DNA from: a virus
Strand: one strand, 5' to 3'
IMG/VR virus record: IMGVR_UViG_3300015371_000031
Location: 1 to 62,494 of that record
DNA length: 62,494 nucleotides
Numbering within the stretch: the stretch's first letter is position 1; each line of letters opens with the position of its first letter. Below are positions 29,414 through 37,607 of this stretch, one piece after another. The position numbers and the translations under genes were made by a program. The notes below the pieces were generated by a model that saw nothing but the letters and a program-made list of their open reading frames with translations, ran no database searches and was not told where the DNA came from.

Positions 29414-29491
29414 CGCGAGACGACATCGTGCTTCGGCAGCCCACGCCAGGCGATTTTCCATGGGGTCATGTTCAACGGAGGAGGGCCTGCC

Positions 29492-29692
29492 GTGCCCACC
29501 AACTACGAACGCGCGCTTGCCGCCGGGATCAAGTCGCTGCGCCGCCGTGCTGCCGGAGAGCACACGGTGAGCGCCGCCGTGCTGGCGGCCGCGTTCGCTT
29601 CGGAGTGGAAGCTGGCCCCGATGAACGTGGCGAAGCTCAAGCGCGAGCTCCTGGCTGAGCAGCGCCGACTCGAGGAGCTGCTGCGTGGCTAG
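29492..29692 (+). CDS. Small protein upstream of terminase (66 aa)
   Basis: GTG 29492 with CGGAGGAGGGCCTGCC upstream. Helical, with a basic N-terminal half (YERALAAGIKSLRRRAAGEH) and a helix-turn-helix-like middle. Overlaps the terminase start by eight bases. It might serve as a small terminase subunit, but it is much shorter than usual and no family is recognised. Confidence 0.6.
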   Translation: MPTNYERALAAGIKSLRRRAAGEHTVSAAVLAAAFASEWKLAPMNVAKLKRELLAEQRRLEELLRG

Positions 29693-31439
29693 GGCGAAGA
29701 CGGCGGAGGCGACGAAGTCGTGGGGCGGCCGGCGCGAGGGTGCTGGTGCCAAGCCGTTGACCGACGAGGAGCGGCTCCGGCGCAAGCTGGCGCGCGAGAA
29801 CGAGCAGCCGCCGGCCGACGATCCCGTCGAGGAGACGGCGAAGCTGATCGGCGTGTCGCCGAGGGTGGCGCGTCTCCACCCGGAGCTGGCGGAGCGCTAC
29901 GAGCTCGTGTCGCCCGGCGACCACGTGGCCAGGTTCGCGCGCACCTACTGCCGGTACACGCAGCTGGGCGAGGTCGATGCGGACGGGCCGCGGCTCGGCG
30001 ATCCGTACGAGCTGGAGGAGCACGAGCGCGAGATCCTGGACGAGGGGCTTGCGTGCGACGACGAGGGCCGACGGTTGTTCACGACGGTCGGTCTCGTGAT
30101 CCCACGCAAGAACCGCAAGACGACGACGGGCGCTGTGCTGAGCCTGTACTTCGGCTCGCCGGCCGACGGGGAGCACGCGCCGGACGTCATCCAGGCGGCC
30201 GGCGTGAAGGATCAGGCGGGCAAGCTGTACAACACGACGCGATCGTTCGTGGACGACCCTCGCTACGGGTCGCGGCTCCTGCGCCAGATGTTCGTCCCCT
30301 CGACTTCGACGATCGTCTGTCCTTCGATCCGCGGCACGATCATGCGCGTCGCCGGAGACGGCGACAACAACCACTCCCTCGACCCGCACGTCGTGTTCTG
30401 CGACGAGCTCCACGCCTGGAAGACGCCGAAGCAGGTCGAGAACTGGAAGGCGCTGACGACGGCCGGCGGCGGGCGCTCCGACCCGTTCGTGATCTTCATG
30501 AGCACGGAGGGCGACGGCGACGACAACGAGCTGGCGCGGCTGATGGAGCGCGTCGAGAACCACCCTGCGACGGAGGTGGAGCAGCGCCGGCCGGGGCTGA
30601 CCGTCCACCGCAACCTCGAGGCGGGCCTGCTCATCTTCCGCTACGCGATCGCGGCGAAGGCGACCGTGGACGACGTGGACGCCTTCGTCCTGGCCAACCC
30701 GGCACCCTGGCGAACGCCGGAGCGGATCAGGCGCGACCTGACCGACCCGAAGCAGGACACGCCGACGAAGCTGAGGCTGTACGGGAACCGGCGAGGCGGA
30801 GGAGCCGCCCGCTGGATCTCGGACGACGCCTGGGACGAGTGTCGCGACCGGGAACCGATCCCGGACGGCGCGACGGTCACCCTGGCGGCAGACGGCGCTC
30901 GGACTCGAGACACGACGTCCATCGCCTGGGTGTGGGAGAACGACCTCGGGCAGCTGGTCGTGCGCTCGAGGGTGTGGAGCACTCGCCCGGAGGTCGCCCA
31001 CGACGTGCTGGTCGGCGGCCGGCTGAACAACGACGACGCTCGAGACTTCGTCCGCGACGTGTTGATCCCGACGTACCAGGTGCGCGGACTGTTCTACGAC
31101 GAGCGCTACTTCTACCAACAGGCCACCGATCTCTCCGAGGAGGACGGGCTGGTGGTCGTCGAGATGCACCAGGGGTCGCCGCCGATGCAGGAGGGCTGGG
31201 ACGACTTCTACGGGCGCATCCACGAGGGCCGTACGCCGCGCATCCTTCACTCGGGCGATCGAGTCCTGCGAGCGCACGTCCAGGCGGCCGCGGGAGTCAA
31301 GACGGAGCGGGGGTGGAAGGTGTCCAAGATCAAGAGCGAGCGACCGATCGACGCGCTGGCGGCCTGCGTCATGGGCTGCTGGGGGGCGACGCACGAGCTG
31401 CCCGACGAGTCGATCGAGCCGATGGCGGTGTTCGCCTGA
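29685..31439 (+). CDS. terL: Terminase large subunit (584 aa)
   Basis: GTG inside the end of the previous gene. Opens with KSWGGRREGAGAKPL, a motif normally seen at the start of small terminases or of terminase operons. The ATPase has GLVIPRKNRKTTTGA (Walker A, about 135-149) and HVVFCDELHAWK (Walker B plus catalytic Glu, about 233-245). The nuclease has LAADGARTRDTT (about 397-408) and a distal DALAAC (about 553). Cuts and pumps DNA into proheads. Confidence 0.93.
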   Translation: MARAKTAEATKSWGGRREGAGAKPLTDEERLRRKLARENEQPPADDPVEETAKLIGVSPRVARLHPELAERYELVSPGDHVARFARTYCRYTQLGEVDADGPRLGDPYELEEHEREILDEGLACDDEGRRLFTTVGLVIPRKNRKTTTGAVLSLYFGSPADGEHAPDVIQAAGVKDQAGKLYNTTRSFVDDPRYGSRLLRQMFVPSTSTIVCPSIRGTIMRVAGDGDNNHSLDPHVVFCDELHAWKTPKQVENWKALTTAGGGRSDPFVIFMSTEGDGDDNELARLMERVENHPATEVEQRRPGLTVHRNLEAGLLIFRYAIAAKATVDDVDAFVLANPAPWRTPERIRRDLTDPKQDTPTKLRLYGNRRGGGAARWISDDAWDECRDREPIPDGATVTLAADGARTRDTTSIAWVWENDLGQLVVRSRVWSTRPEVAHDVLVGGRLNNDDARDFVRDVLIPTYQVRGLFYDERYFYQQATDLSEEDGLVVVEMHQGSPPMQEGWDDFYGRIHEGRTPRILHSGDRVLRAHVQAAAGVKTERGWKVSKIKSERPIDALAACVMGCWGATHELPDESIEPMAVFA

Positions 31440-31519
31440 TGCCCGCGTGGGCGTGGCTCGTCCTGGGCTGGGTGCTCGGCCAGCTGACGGCCGCCGTGTT
31501 CGGGGTGCCGCAGCTGTGA
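31439..31519 (+). CDS. Membrane micropeptide (26 aa)
   Basis: ATG in a TGATG overlap with the terminase stop. One hydrophobic helix (WAWLVLGWVLGQLTAAVFG). The coupling to both neighbours supports it. Function unknown. Confidence 0.55.
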   Translation: MPAWAWLVLGWVLGQLTAAVFGVPQL

Positions 31520-31692
31520 CCGAGATCACCAACACGTTCGTGGACGACGAGGATCGTCAGTGCCGCGGCAAGGTCGCGTTCTCGAACAAGGGAAGGGCCA
31601 AGCGCGTCGCTCGACGCCACGGAGCTCATCGCAAGCTGCGCGCGTACAGGTGCGCGCACTGCGGCCTGTTCCACCTGGGCAGGCGGCCGTGA
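31516..31692 (+). CDS. Small basic zinc-knuckle protein (58 aa)
   Basis: GTG in a GTGA overlap. Very basic middle (KGRAKRVARRHGAHRK) and YRCAHCGLFHLG at the end, with an earlier Cys (QCRGK): a C-C-C-H zinc knuckle. Similar short proteins appear near terminase and portal genes in actinophages. Confidence 0.7.
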   Translation: MTEITNTFVDDEDRQCRGKVAFSNKGRAKRVARRHGAHRKLRAYRCAHCGLFHLGRRP

Positions 31693-31853
31693 GCAACGTC
31701 GGGCTGCGCCTGCTCTCACTCGCGGTCGGCTGCGCGCTGTTCACCGTCGGCCTGGCGGCCATCTACTGGCCGCTCTCGCTCGTCTTCGCCGGACTCGTGC
31801 TCTCGGCAAGCGCTCTGCTGATCGACTTCGACAGGTTCGACAAGGAGGCGTGA
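31689..31853 (+). CDS. Two-span membrane protein (54 aa)
   Basis: GTG in a GTGA overlap. Two membrane helices (LLSLAVGCALFTVGLAAIY and LSLVFAGLVLSASALLI) and a short acidic tail. A holin-like or early membrane protein; position beside packaging genes gives no firm role. Confidence 0.65.
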   Translation: MSNVGLRLLSLAVGCALFTVGLAAIYWPLSLVFAGLVLSASALLIDFDRFDKEA

Positions 31854-32050
31854 TGGGTGCCAAGATCCTCGCGACGTGGACGGTGATCGTCGGCGCGGCC
31901 GGCGTGTTCTACGCGCTGCTCGCGGCGTTCGGCGTCGAGCTCAGCCAGTCCCAGCAGGACGCCGTCACGGGCGTGCTCGGCCTGACCCTGGTCATCGCCG
32001 GCATCTGGCTCCACCCGTCCGTGCCGATCGGCCCGACGGACGACAAGTAA
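31853..32050 (+). CDS. Two-span membrane protein, holin-like (65 aa)
   Basis: ATG 31853 fits the AAGGAGG spacing better than GTG 31850. Two membrane helices (LATWTVIVGAAGVFYALLAAF and AVTGVLGLTLVIAGIWL) separated by a short polar turn, with a C-terminal polar tail. Topology and size resemble small phage holins. A competing holin candidate lies beside the endolysin at 61 kb. Confidence 0.65.
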   Translation: MGAKILATWTVIVGAAGVFYALLAAFGVELSQSQQDAVTGVLGLTLVIAGIWLHPSVPIGPTDDK

Positions 32051-32087
32051 CACCCCCGCCCGCTCGAGCTGACAGAGGGAGGTCGTC

Positions 32088-33446
32088 GTGAACCTACTCC
32101 GCCGCCTGATGGGCGAGCGCGACATCCCGCTGTCGCTCGACGACTACGCGGCGCTGTTCAACTACCAGGGCAACCTCTACCAGCTGCTCGGCAGTCAGAC
32201 GCTGGGCGGCGCGGAGGAGCAGATCGGTCGCGACTTCGAGGGGTTCGTCCAGGGTGCGTACAAGCGCAACGGCGTCGTGTTCGCGTGCATGCTCGCGCGC
32301 TTCGCGTTGTTCAGCCAGGCGCGCTTCCAGTTCCAGCAGATGAACCAGGGTCAGCCTGGCAAGCTGTTCGGCAACCGCGACCTGGCGCTGTTCGAGACGC
32401 CGTGGGAGGGCGCGACGACCGGCGACTGGCTGAGCAGGATGATCACCGACGCCGACCTGTCAGGCAACCACTTCGCGACCGTCCGCCAGGCCGAGATCCG
32501 CCGGCTGCGACCGGATTGGGTGTCGATCGTCGTCGGGAGTCCGACTGATCGGGACGTGGAGCTCGGCGACCTGGACGCGCGCGTGCTCGGCTACATCTAC
32601 CAGCCCGGAGGCCCCGGCTCGGGGAAGGACTCCGTGCCGCTCCTGGCCAACCAGGTCGCGCACTTCGCCCCCGTGCCCGACCCGTCTGCGTGGTTCCGCG
32701 GGATGAGCTGGCTCCAGCCGATCGTGGACGAGGTGATGGCGGACAAGGCGACCACGCGGCACAAGCTCAAGTTCTTCGAGCAGGGCGCGACGCCGAACAT
32801 GGTCGTGAGCATGGACGCCGCGATCAAGCGCGAGGACTTCGAGGCGTGGGTGCGACTCTTCCGCGAGCAGGAGGAGGGCCTCGAGAACCGCTACAAGACC
32901 CTGTTCCTCGGCGCGGGCATGAAGCCCGAGGTCGTCGGCGCGAACTTCCGGCAGGTCGACTTCAAGGCGACGCAGGGCGCGGGCGAGACGAGGATCGCTG
33001 CTGCGGCCGGCGTCCCGCCCGTGATCGTCGGACTCTCCGAGGGGCTGCAGGCGGCCACCTATTCCAACTACGGGCAGGCGCGCAGGCGCTTCGCCGACGG
33101 CACGATGCACCACCTCTGGCAGAACATGGCCGGCTCGACGCAGAAGCTCGTGCGGACGATGCCGCCTGGAGCACGGCTCTGGTACGACGCACGGCACATC
33201 CCCTTCCTGCGCGAGGACGAGAAGGACGCCGCGGAGATCATCCAGACGAAGTCGATCGCGATCAGGCAGCTGACCGACGCGGGATACACCGCCCAGTCGG
33301 TCGTGGCCGCGGTCGAGGCGGGCGACTTGACGCTCCTCGAGCACACGGGGCTGTTCAGCGTCCAGCTCATGCCGCCGGGAACGACGGCCGACGCCAACGG
33401 CTCGAGCAACGGCGTACCGTCAGACGCGAACGCGAACGCGAACTAG
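32088..33446 (+). CDS. Portal protein, HK97-type (452 aa)
   Basis: GTG with AGAGGGAGGTCGTC upstream. Features of HK97-family portals: an N-terminal helical part with RNGVVFACMLARFALFS, the wing/stem region with QVAHFAPVPDP and GMSWLQPIVDEV, FFEQGATPNMVV and AAAAGVPPVIVGL, SYSNYGQARRRF-like TYSNYGQARRRF. Length is usual. C-terminal 25 residues are low-complexity Asn/Ala. Forms the dodecameric gate for DNA at one capsid vertex. Confidence 0.9.
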   Translation: MNLLRRLMGERDIPLSLDDYAALFNYQGNLYQLLGSQTLGGAEEQIGRDFEGFVQGAYKRNGVVFACMLARFALFSQARFQFQQMNQGQPGKLFGNRDLALFETPWEGATTGDWLSRMITDADLSGNHFATVRQAEIRRLRPDWVSIVVGSPTDRDVELGDLDARVLGYIYQPGGPGSGKDSVPLLANQVAHFAPVPDPSAWFRGMSWLQPIVDEVMADKATTRHKLKFFEQGATPNMVVSMDAAIKREDFEAWVRLFREQEEGLENRYKTLFLGAGMKPEVVGANFRQVDFKATQGAGETRIAAAAGVPPVIVGLSEGLQAATYSNYGQARRRFADGTMHHLWQNMAGSTQKLVRTMPPGARLWYDARHIPFLREDEKDAAEIIQTKSIAIRQLTDAGYTAQSVVAAVEAGDLTLLEHTGLFSVQLMPPGTTADANGSSNGVPSDANANAN

Positions 33447-33468
33447 CAAACGAACCGGGAGCGACGCG

Positions 33469-36018
33469 ATGGCAGTGACAGAGCAGGAACCAGACCGCAA
33501 GACGGATCCGTTCCCTCGAGACGGACTCGTGCGCGCGCTCGCGCCGGGCATCGAGATCCGCGAGGGCGACGGAGGCGACGGAGGAGACGGCGACGGCGGA
33601 GGCGACTCGCAGCCGACCATGGAGGGACACTTCTCCGTCTTCAACGAGTGGACGGAGATCGACTCCTTCTTCGAGGGCAACTTCATGGAGCGCATCTCCC
33701 CCGGCTCGTTCAAGAAGACCTTCAGGGAGCAGCGCGACTCGATGCGCGTGCTCTTCCAGCACGGACGCGACCCGTCGATCGGCAACAAGGTGCTCGGCTC
33801 GATCGCGGACGTGCGTGAGGACTCGACCGGGGCGTTCTACACGGTGCCGCTGTTCGACACCTCCTACGTGCGCGACCTGATCCCCGGCTTGAAGGCCGGA
33901 CAGTACGGCTCCTCCTTCCGCTTCCGCGTCATGAAGGAGGAGGTCTCGATGGAGCCGCGCGCGAGCGCGACCAACCCGAAGGCGCTGCCCGAGCGCACCA
34001 TCAAGGAAGTCCAGGTCATGGAGTTCGGGCCGGTGACGTTCCCGGCATACGCGAGCGCCACCGCGGGCATCCGCTCGCTGACCGACGACTTCCTCTCCGA
34101 ATCGGAGCGCATTGCGCTGTTCGAGGCGGCCGGCATCGACCACCGCACGGGTCAGCCGCTCGACCCGACGGAGCGCGTCGGAGTCGCGAGTTACGGCGGG
34201 TTCAACGTGCCCGACGAGGGACTGCCCGCCTCGAGCGTGCCGTCCGAGGACGAGCAACTCGAGACCGTGTTCGCCGAGGCGGCGCGCGAGGACTTCGCGG
34301 AGAACAGCACCACGGTCTGGCTCGCAGACGAGCAGATCACCGCGACTGCGTCCGCCCCGAACGTGACGCTCACCACGAACACCACGAACGTGACCACCAG
34401 CGATCGAGAGCACTCCGACCAGGAGCCGGGCGACGCGCCCACTCCCGAGGACGGAGCCGCACGAGACGACGACCCAGACAGCGCACTGTCAGACGGAGCC
34501 GGCGCAAGCCACTCCGAGCCGACCAGCCGCGCGCCAGCCGACGACCAGCCGGTCGTCACGAACGAAAGGAGCTCTCCGATGCCAGTCATCGAGGAGCTGG
34601 AGGCGCGCAAGTCCGAAGTGACCGCGCGGCTCCAGGAGATCACCGCGGAGAACCCCGGCGTCACGCTCGAGCCGGCGCTCCGCGACGAGTGGGACGCGCT
34701 GACCGCGGAGCACAAGGAGCTCGTCTCGGCGATCCGTGAGGACGCCGAGAGGCGCGAGTTCCTGGCCGACGCGGCACGCGACGAGGGCCGCCGCGTCGAG
34801 CCGGCCTCACCGCGCGATCGAACCGCCTACATGCGGCCGACGCGCTCCCAGCTCCCGGCGGACATCTTCGCCGTCGAGGAGTACCGCATGCTCGCACGCG
34901 ACGCCGACGACCTGCCCGTCCTCTACCGCGAGGGCGCGATGCGCGCCGTCGACGTCACGACGTTCCCGCACCCGCGGGCGCGCCGCGAGGACGTGCAGGA
35001 GCACATCGCGCGTCTGCTCGACCGCGACACGGAGGGCGAGATCGCCAAGCGCATCCTCGCCACCGGCCGGCCCGCGTACACGCGCGCGTTCGGCAAGATG
35101 TGGGCGGGCCTGCCACTCTCCCCGGAGGAGCAGCGCGCACTGTCGCTCACGACCACGGCCGGCGGCTTCGCCGTCCCGTACCAGCTCGACCCGACCATCA
35201 TCCCGACGAGCAACGGATCGGTCAACCCGTTCCGCCAGATCGCGCGGGTGGAGTCGGTCACGTCGAACGAGTGGCGCGGCGTCACGTCCGCCGGCGTCAT
35301 CGCGAACTACCGGGCAGAGGGAGCGGAGACGACCGACGACGCTCCGACGCTCGGCCAGCCGACCGCCAACCCCGAGCGCGCGGACGTGTTCATCCCGTTC
35401 TCGGTCGAGGTCGGTCAGGACTGGGGAGGTCTCCAGGTCGAAATGGCGCGCCTCGTGCAGGACGCCAAGGACGACCTCGAGGCCGACAAGTTCGTCAACG
35501 GCATCGGGCACGCGGCCAACCAGCCGGAGGGCCTGTACACAGGCGCAACCGCGGTCGTGGCGACCGCCGCAGCGACCACCCTCGCACGCGGCGACGTCTA
35601 CGGCCTCGACACGGCGCTGCCGCCCAGGTTCCGGCCGCGGGCCAGCATCGTGGGCAACCGCCTGCAGTACAGCCGCGTCCGCCAGCTCGACACGGCGGGC
35701 GGCGCGGATCTCTGGATCCGCATCGGCGACGGCCTCCGCAACTCCCAGACGGGAGCGCTCGGAGAGGCACTGCTCGGCTATCCGACGTACGAGGCGTCGG
35801 CCATGACGAGCGCGCTGACGTCCGGCGCGTCCATCATCACCATCGGCGACTTCACGAACTTCCTGATCGCCGACCGCGTGGGAATGAACGCGGAGGTCAT
35901 CCCGCACCTGCTCGGTTCCAACCGCCGGCCGACCCTCCAGCGGGGCCTGGTCTTCTGGTGGAGGAACACCAGCAAGGTGCTCGCCTGGCAGGCGTTCCGC
36001 ACGCTCAAGGTCACGTAG
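33469..36018 (+). CDS. Fused prohead protease and HK97-type major capsid protein (849 aa)
   Basis: ATG with GGGAGCGACGCG upstream. Residues about 45-210 are an HK97-type U35 protease (MEGHFSVFNEWTEIDS, FQHGRDPSIG with the catalytic His, SSFRFRV with Ser, EFGPVTFPAYASA). A 150-residue linker rich in Thr, Asn and Asp follows. From about residue 371 comes a scaffold-like coiled coil (EELEARKSEVTARLQEIT), then the capsid fold (SLTTTAGGFAVPYQLDP, RVESVTSNEWRG, EIGQDW-like VEVGQDWGGLQVEMARL, GNRLQYSRVRQLD). There is no stop between the two parts, but an internal start can also make the capsid part alone. Confidence 0.9.
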   Translation: MAVTEQEPDRKTDPFPRDGLVRALAPGIEIREGDGGDGGDGDGGGDSQPTMEGHFSVFNEWTEIDSFFEGNFMERISPGSFKKTFREQRDSMRVLFQHGRDPSIGNKVLGSIADVREDSTGAFYTVPLFDTSYVRDLIPGLKAGQYGSSFRFRVMKEEVSMEPRASATNPKALPERTIKEVQVMEFGPVTFPAYASATAGIRSLTDDFLSESERIALFEAAGIDHRTGQPLDPTERVGVASYGGFNVPDEGLPASSVPSEDEQLETVFAEAAREDFAENSTTVWLADEQITATASAPNVTLTTNTTNVTTSDREHSDQEPGDAPTPEDGAARDDDPDSALSDGAGASHSEPTSRAPADDQPVVTNERSSPMPVIEELEARKSEVTARLQEITAENPGVTLEPALRDEWDALTAEHKELVSAIREDAERREFLADAARDEGRRVEPASPRDRTAYMRPTRSQLPADIFAVEEYRMLARDADDLPVLYREGAMRAVDVTTFPHPRARREDVQEHIARLLDRDTEGEIAKRILATGRPAYTRAFGKMWAGLPLSPEEQRALSLTTTAGGFAVPYQLDPTIIPTSNGSVNPFRQIARVESVTSNEWRGVTSAGVIANYRAEGAETTDDAPTLGQPTANPERADVFIPFSVEVGQDWGGLQVEMARLVQDAKDDLEADKFVNGIGHAANQPEGLYTGATAVVATAAATTLARGDVYGLDTALPPRFRPRASIVGNRLQYSRVRQLDTAGGADLWIRIGDGLRNSQTGALGEALLGYPTYEASAMTSALTSGASIITIGDFTNFLIADRVGMNAEVIPHLLGSNRRPTLQRGLVFWWRNTSKVLAWQAFRTLKVT
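34579..36018 (+). CDS. Alternative product: major capsid protein from internal start (479 aa)
   Basis: Within the fused ORF, ATG 34579 (codon 371) is preceded by GAAAGGAGCTCTCCG, a good ribosome binding site. It lies exactly at the expected N-terminus of an HK97-type capsid precursor with its scaffolding delta domain (MPVIEELEARKSEV). Internal initiation would provide the hundreds of capsid copies, while the full-length chain gives a few protease-bearing subunits. Confidence 0.55.
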   Translation: MPVIEELEARKSEVTARLQEITAENPGVTLEPALRDEWDALTAEHKELVSAIREDAERREFLADAARDEGRRVEPASPRDRTAYMRPTRSQLPADIFAVEEYRMLARDADDLPVLYREGAMRAVDVTTFPHPRARREDVQEHIARLLDRDTEGEIAKRILATGRPAYTRAFGKMWAGLPLSPEEQRALSLTTTAGGFAVPYQLDPTIIPTSNGSVNPFRQIARVESVTSNEWRGVTSAGVIANYRAEGAETTDDAPTLGQPTANPERADVFIPFSVEVGQDWGGLQVEMARLVQDAKDDLEADKFVNGIGHAANQPEGLYTGATAVVATAAATTLARGDVYGLDTALPPRFRPRASIVGNRLQYSRVRQLDTAGGADLWIRIGDGLRNSQTGALGEALLGYPTYEASAMTSALTSGASIITIGDFTNFLIADRVGMNAEVIPHLLGSNRRPTLQRGLVFWWRNTSKVLAWQAFRTLKVT

Positions 36019-36108
36019 TTCCGACAGGTCGGAAGCAGGGGCCACAGGGGCTACGGCCCACCACGGAAACCCGTGCTCGGTGCTGCAACCCCTGCATTCC
36101 GTCTCACA

Positions 36109-36142
36109 GTGAGGGGCGGTTTTCCTCGGAGCCGCCCCTCAC
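36109..36142 (+). terminator. Strong hairpin after the capsid gene
   Basis: GTGAGGGGCGG (36109-36119) pairs perfectly with CCGCCCCTCAC (36132-36142) over 11 pairs, loop 12 bases. It sits in the 147-base gap after the capsid gene. There is no U-run, so it may act as an attenuator, a processing site or an mRNA 3' stabiliser for the abundant capsid message. Confidence 0.6.
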
Positions 36143-36165
36143 GACGATCCGAGGGAGGAAACACG

Positions 36166-36432
36166 ATGGCAACCAAGAAGGACACGATCTACATCGCGCG
36201 CGAGACGTTCACGACCGTCCTGGCGGACGGCACGGAGCACGTCGTCACGCGCGGCGTCACTCGCGTGCGCCACGGGCACGAACTGCTCAAGGGCCGCGAG
36301 CAGATGTTCGAGGAGCTCGACGTCCACTACGACGTGGAGGACGCCTCGGCCGATCCCGGTCGCAAGCGCGGAGAGGACGACGCCGAGCCGGCCAAGTCCT
36401 CGACGACGCGCTCGAGTTCTCGCAAGTCGTGA
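36166..36432 (+). CDS. Small protein after the capsid gene (88 aa)
   Basis: ATG with CGAGGGAGGAAACACG upstream. TIYIARETFTTVLADGTEH and GVTRVRHGHELLKGRE resemble a short family found directly downstream of actinophage capsid genes. The C-terminal third is acidic then Ser/Arg-rich (KSSTTRSSSRKS). Possibly a decoration or head-completion protein. Confidence 0.7.
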   Translation: MATKKDTIYIARETFTTVLADGTEHVVTRGVTRVRHGHELLKGREQMFEELDVHYDVEDASADPGRKRGEDDAEPAKSSTTRSSSRKS

Positions 36433-37607
36433 AGATCCTCTGGCACTCCAACGCTCCGTTTGCGGCGACCGGGTACGGCGCGCAGACGGGCCTGTTCGTC
36501 CCGCGGATCGCAGCGCTGGGTCACGACGTGGCGATCAGCTGCTTCTACGGAGTCGAGGGGGCGATGCTCGACTGGCGCGGCCACCGGCTGTACCCGACCG
36601 ACTACACGCGGTTCGGTCGCGCCATGGTTCCGCAGTACGCCAAGCACTGGGCTGAGGGCCAGCCGCTCCTGGTCATCACGTTGATGGACGTGTGGGCGAC
36701 CGGCCTGGGCTGGCGCGACCTGGACGTTGCGAGCTGGTGCCCGATCGACCACTGGCCAGTCCAGCCGCGCACGCTCCAGTACTTCTTTCGCAGCGGCGCT
36801 CGAGCGATCGCCATGAGCAAGTACGGACTCGAGGAGCTGGCCAACTCGGAGATCGAAGCGCTGTACGTGCCGCACGGCGTCGACACCGAGACGTTCCGGC
36901 GCTGGCCAGACGGCGACAGGCTCGAGATCAGGGAGGCGCTCGGCATCCCGCCCAGCGCGTTCGTGGTCGGCATGGTCGCGAACAACAAGGGCGACGCTCC
37001 TCCGCGCAAGGCGTTCCCGCAGGTGTTCCAGGCGTTCAGCGAGCTGCTCAAGGTCAAGCACGACGCCTTCCTCTACCTGCACTCTGAGATCCACGGCATG
37101 GACAAGGGCATCAACCTGCTCGCGCTTGCGGAGGTGTGCGGCATCCCGCGCGAGCGGATCGGGAGCACCAACCAGCTGGCCTACCACCTCGGCGCGACCG
37201 AGGAGCAGATGGCCGCCATGTACAGCGCGTTCGACGTCCTGGCGAACCCGTCCTACGGCGAGGGGTTCGGCATCCCGATCGTCGAGGCGCAGTCGTGCGG
37301 TTGCCCGGTGATCGTGACCGACTGGACGGCCATGACCGAGCTCTGCGGCGCAGGGTGGCTCGTCCAGGGCGACCCGTTCTATGATCCGCCGCACGGTGCG
37401 TTCTACAAGTGCCCATCAGTGGCAGAGATCTACGACGCGCTCCTCGAGGCGTACGACAAGGCAGGCGGTCTGGCAGACCAGGCGCGCGAGTTCGCCCTGC
37501 AGTACGACGTCGAGCGCGTCACGGCCGAGCACTGGGTGCCGGTGATGGACGAGCTGACCAAGCCGCGCGAGGTGGCTCCGCTCAAGCTCGAAGCGGTCGC
37601 GTCGTGA
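36429..37607 (+). CDS. GT4-type glycosyltransferase (392 aa)
   Basis: GTG in a GTGA overlap. N-terminal Rossmann part (KILWHSNAPFAATGYG, a glycine-rich acceptor loop); YVPHGVDTETFRRWPD marks the domain junction; the C-terminal domain has VGMVANNKG and NPSYGEGFGIPIVEAQSCGCPVI-type donor-binding sequence with the E-x7-E motif (EGFGIPIVE). This is a GT-B, family 4-like retaining transferase. First of a glycan-gene cluster placed within structural genes; the likely target is a virion protein or host surface glycan. Confidence 0.88.
   Translation: MKILWHSNAPFAATGYGAQTGLFVPRIAALGHDVAISCFYGVEGAMLDWRGHRLYPTDYTRFGRAMVPQYAKHWAEGQPLLVITLMDVWATGLGWRDLDVASWCPIDHWPVQPRTLQYFFRSGARAIAMSKYGLEELANSEIEALYVPHGVDTETFRRWPDGDRLEIREALGIPPSAFVVGMVANNKGDAPPRKAFPQVFQAFSELLKVKHDAFLYLHSEIHGMDKGINLLALAEVCGIPRERIGSTNQLAYHLGATEEQMAAMYSAFDVLANPSYGEGFGIPIVEAQSCGCPVIVTDWTAMTELCGAGWLVQGDPFYDPPHGAFYKCPSVAEIYDALLEAYDKAGGLADQAREFALQYDVERVTAEHWVPVMDELTKPREVAPLKLEAVAS

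Noticed and set aside
29637-31535. Long minus-strand frame opposite the terminase
   Set aside because: Antisense shadow of the terminase; the plus strand has clear catalytic motifs.
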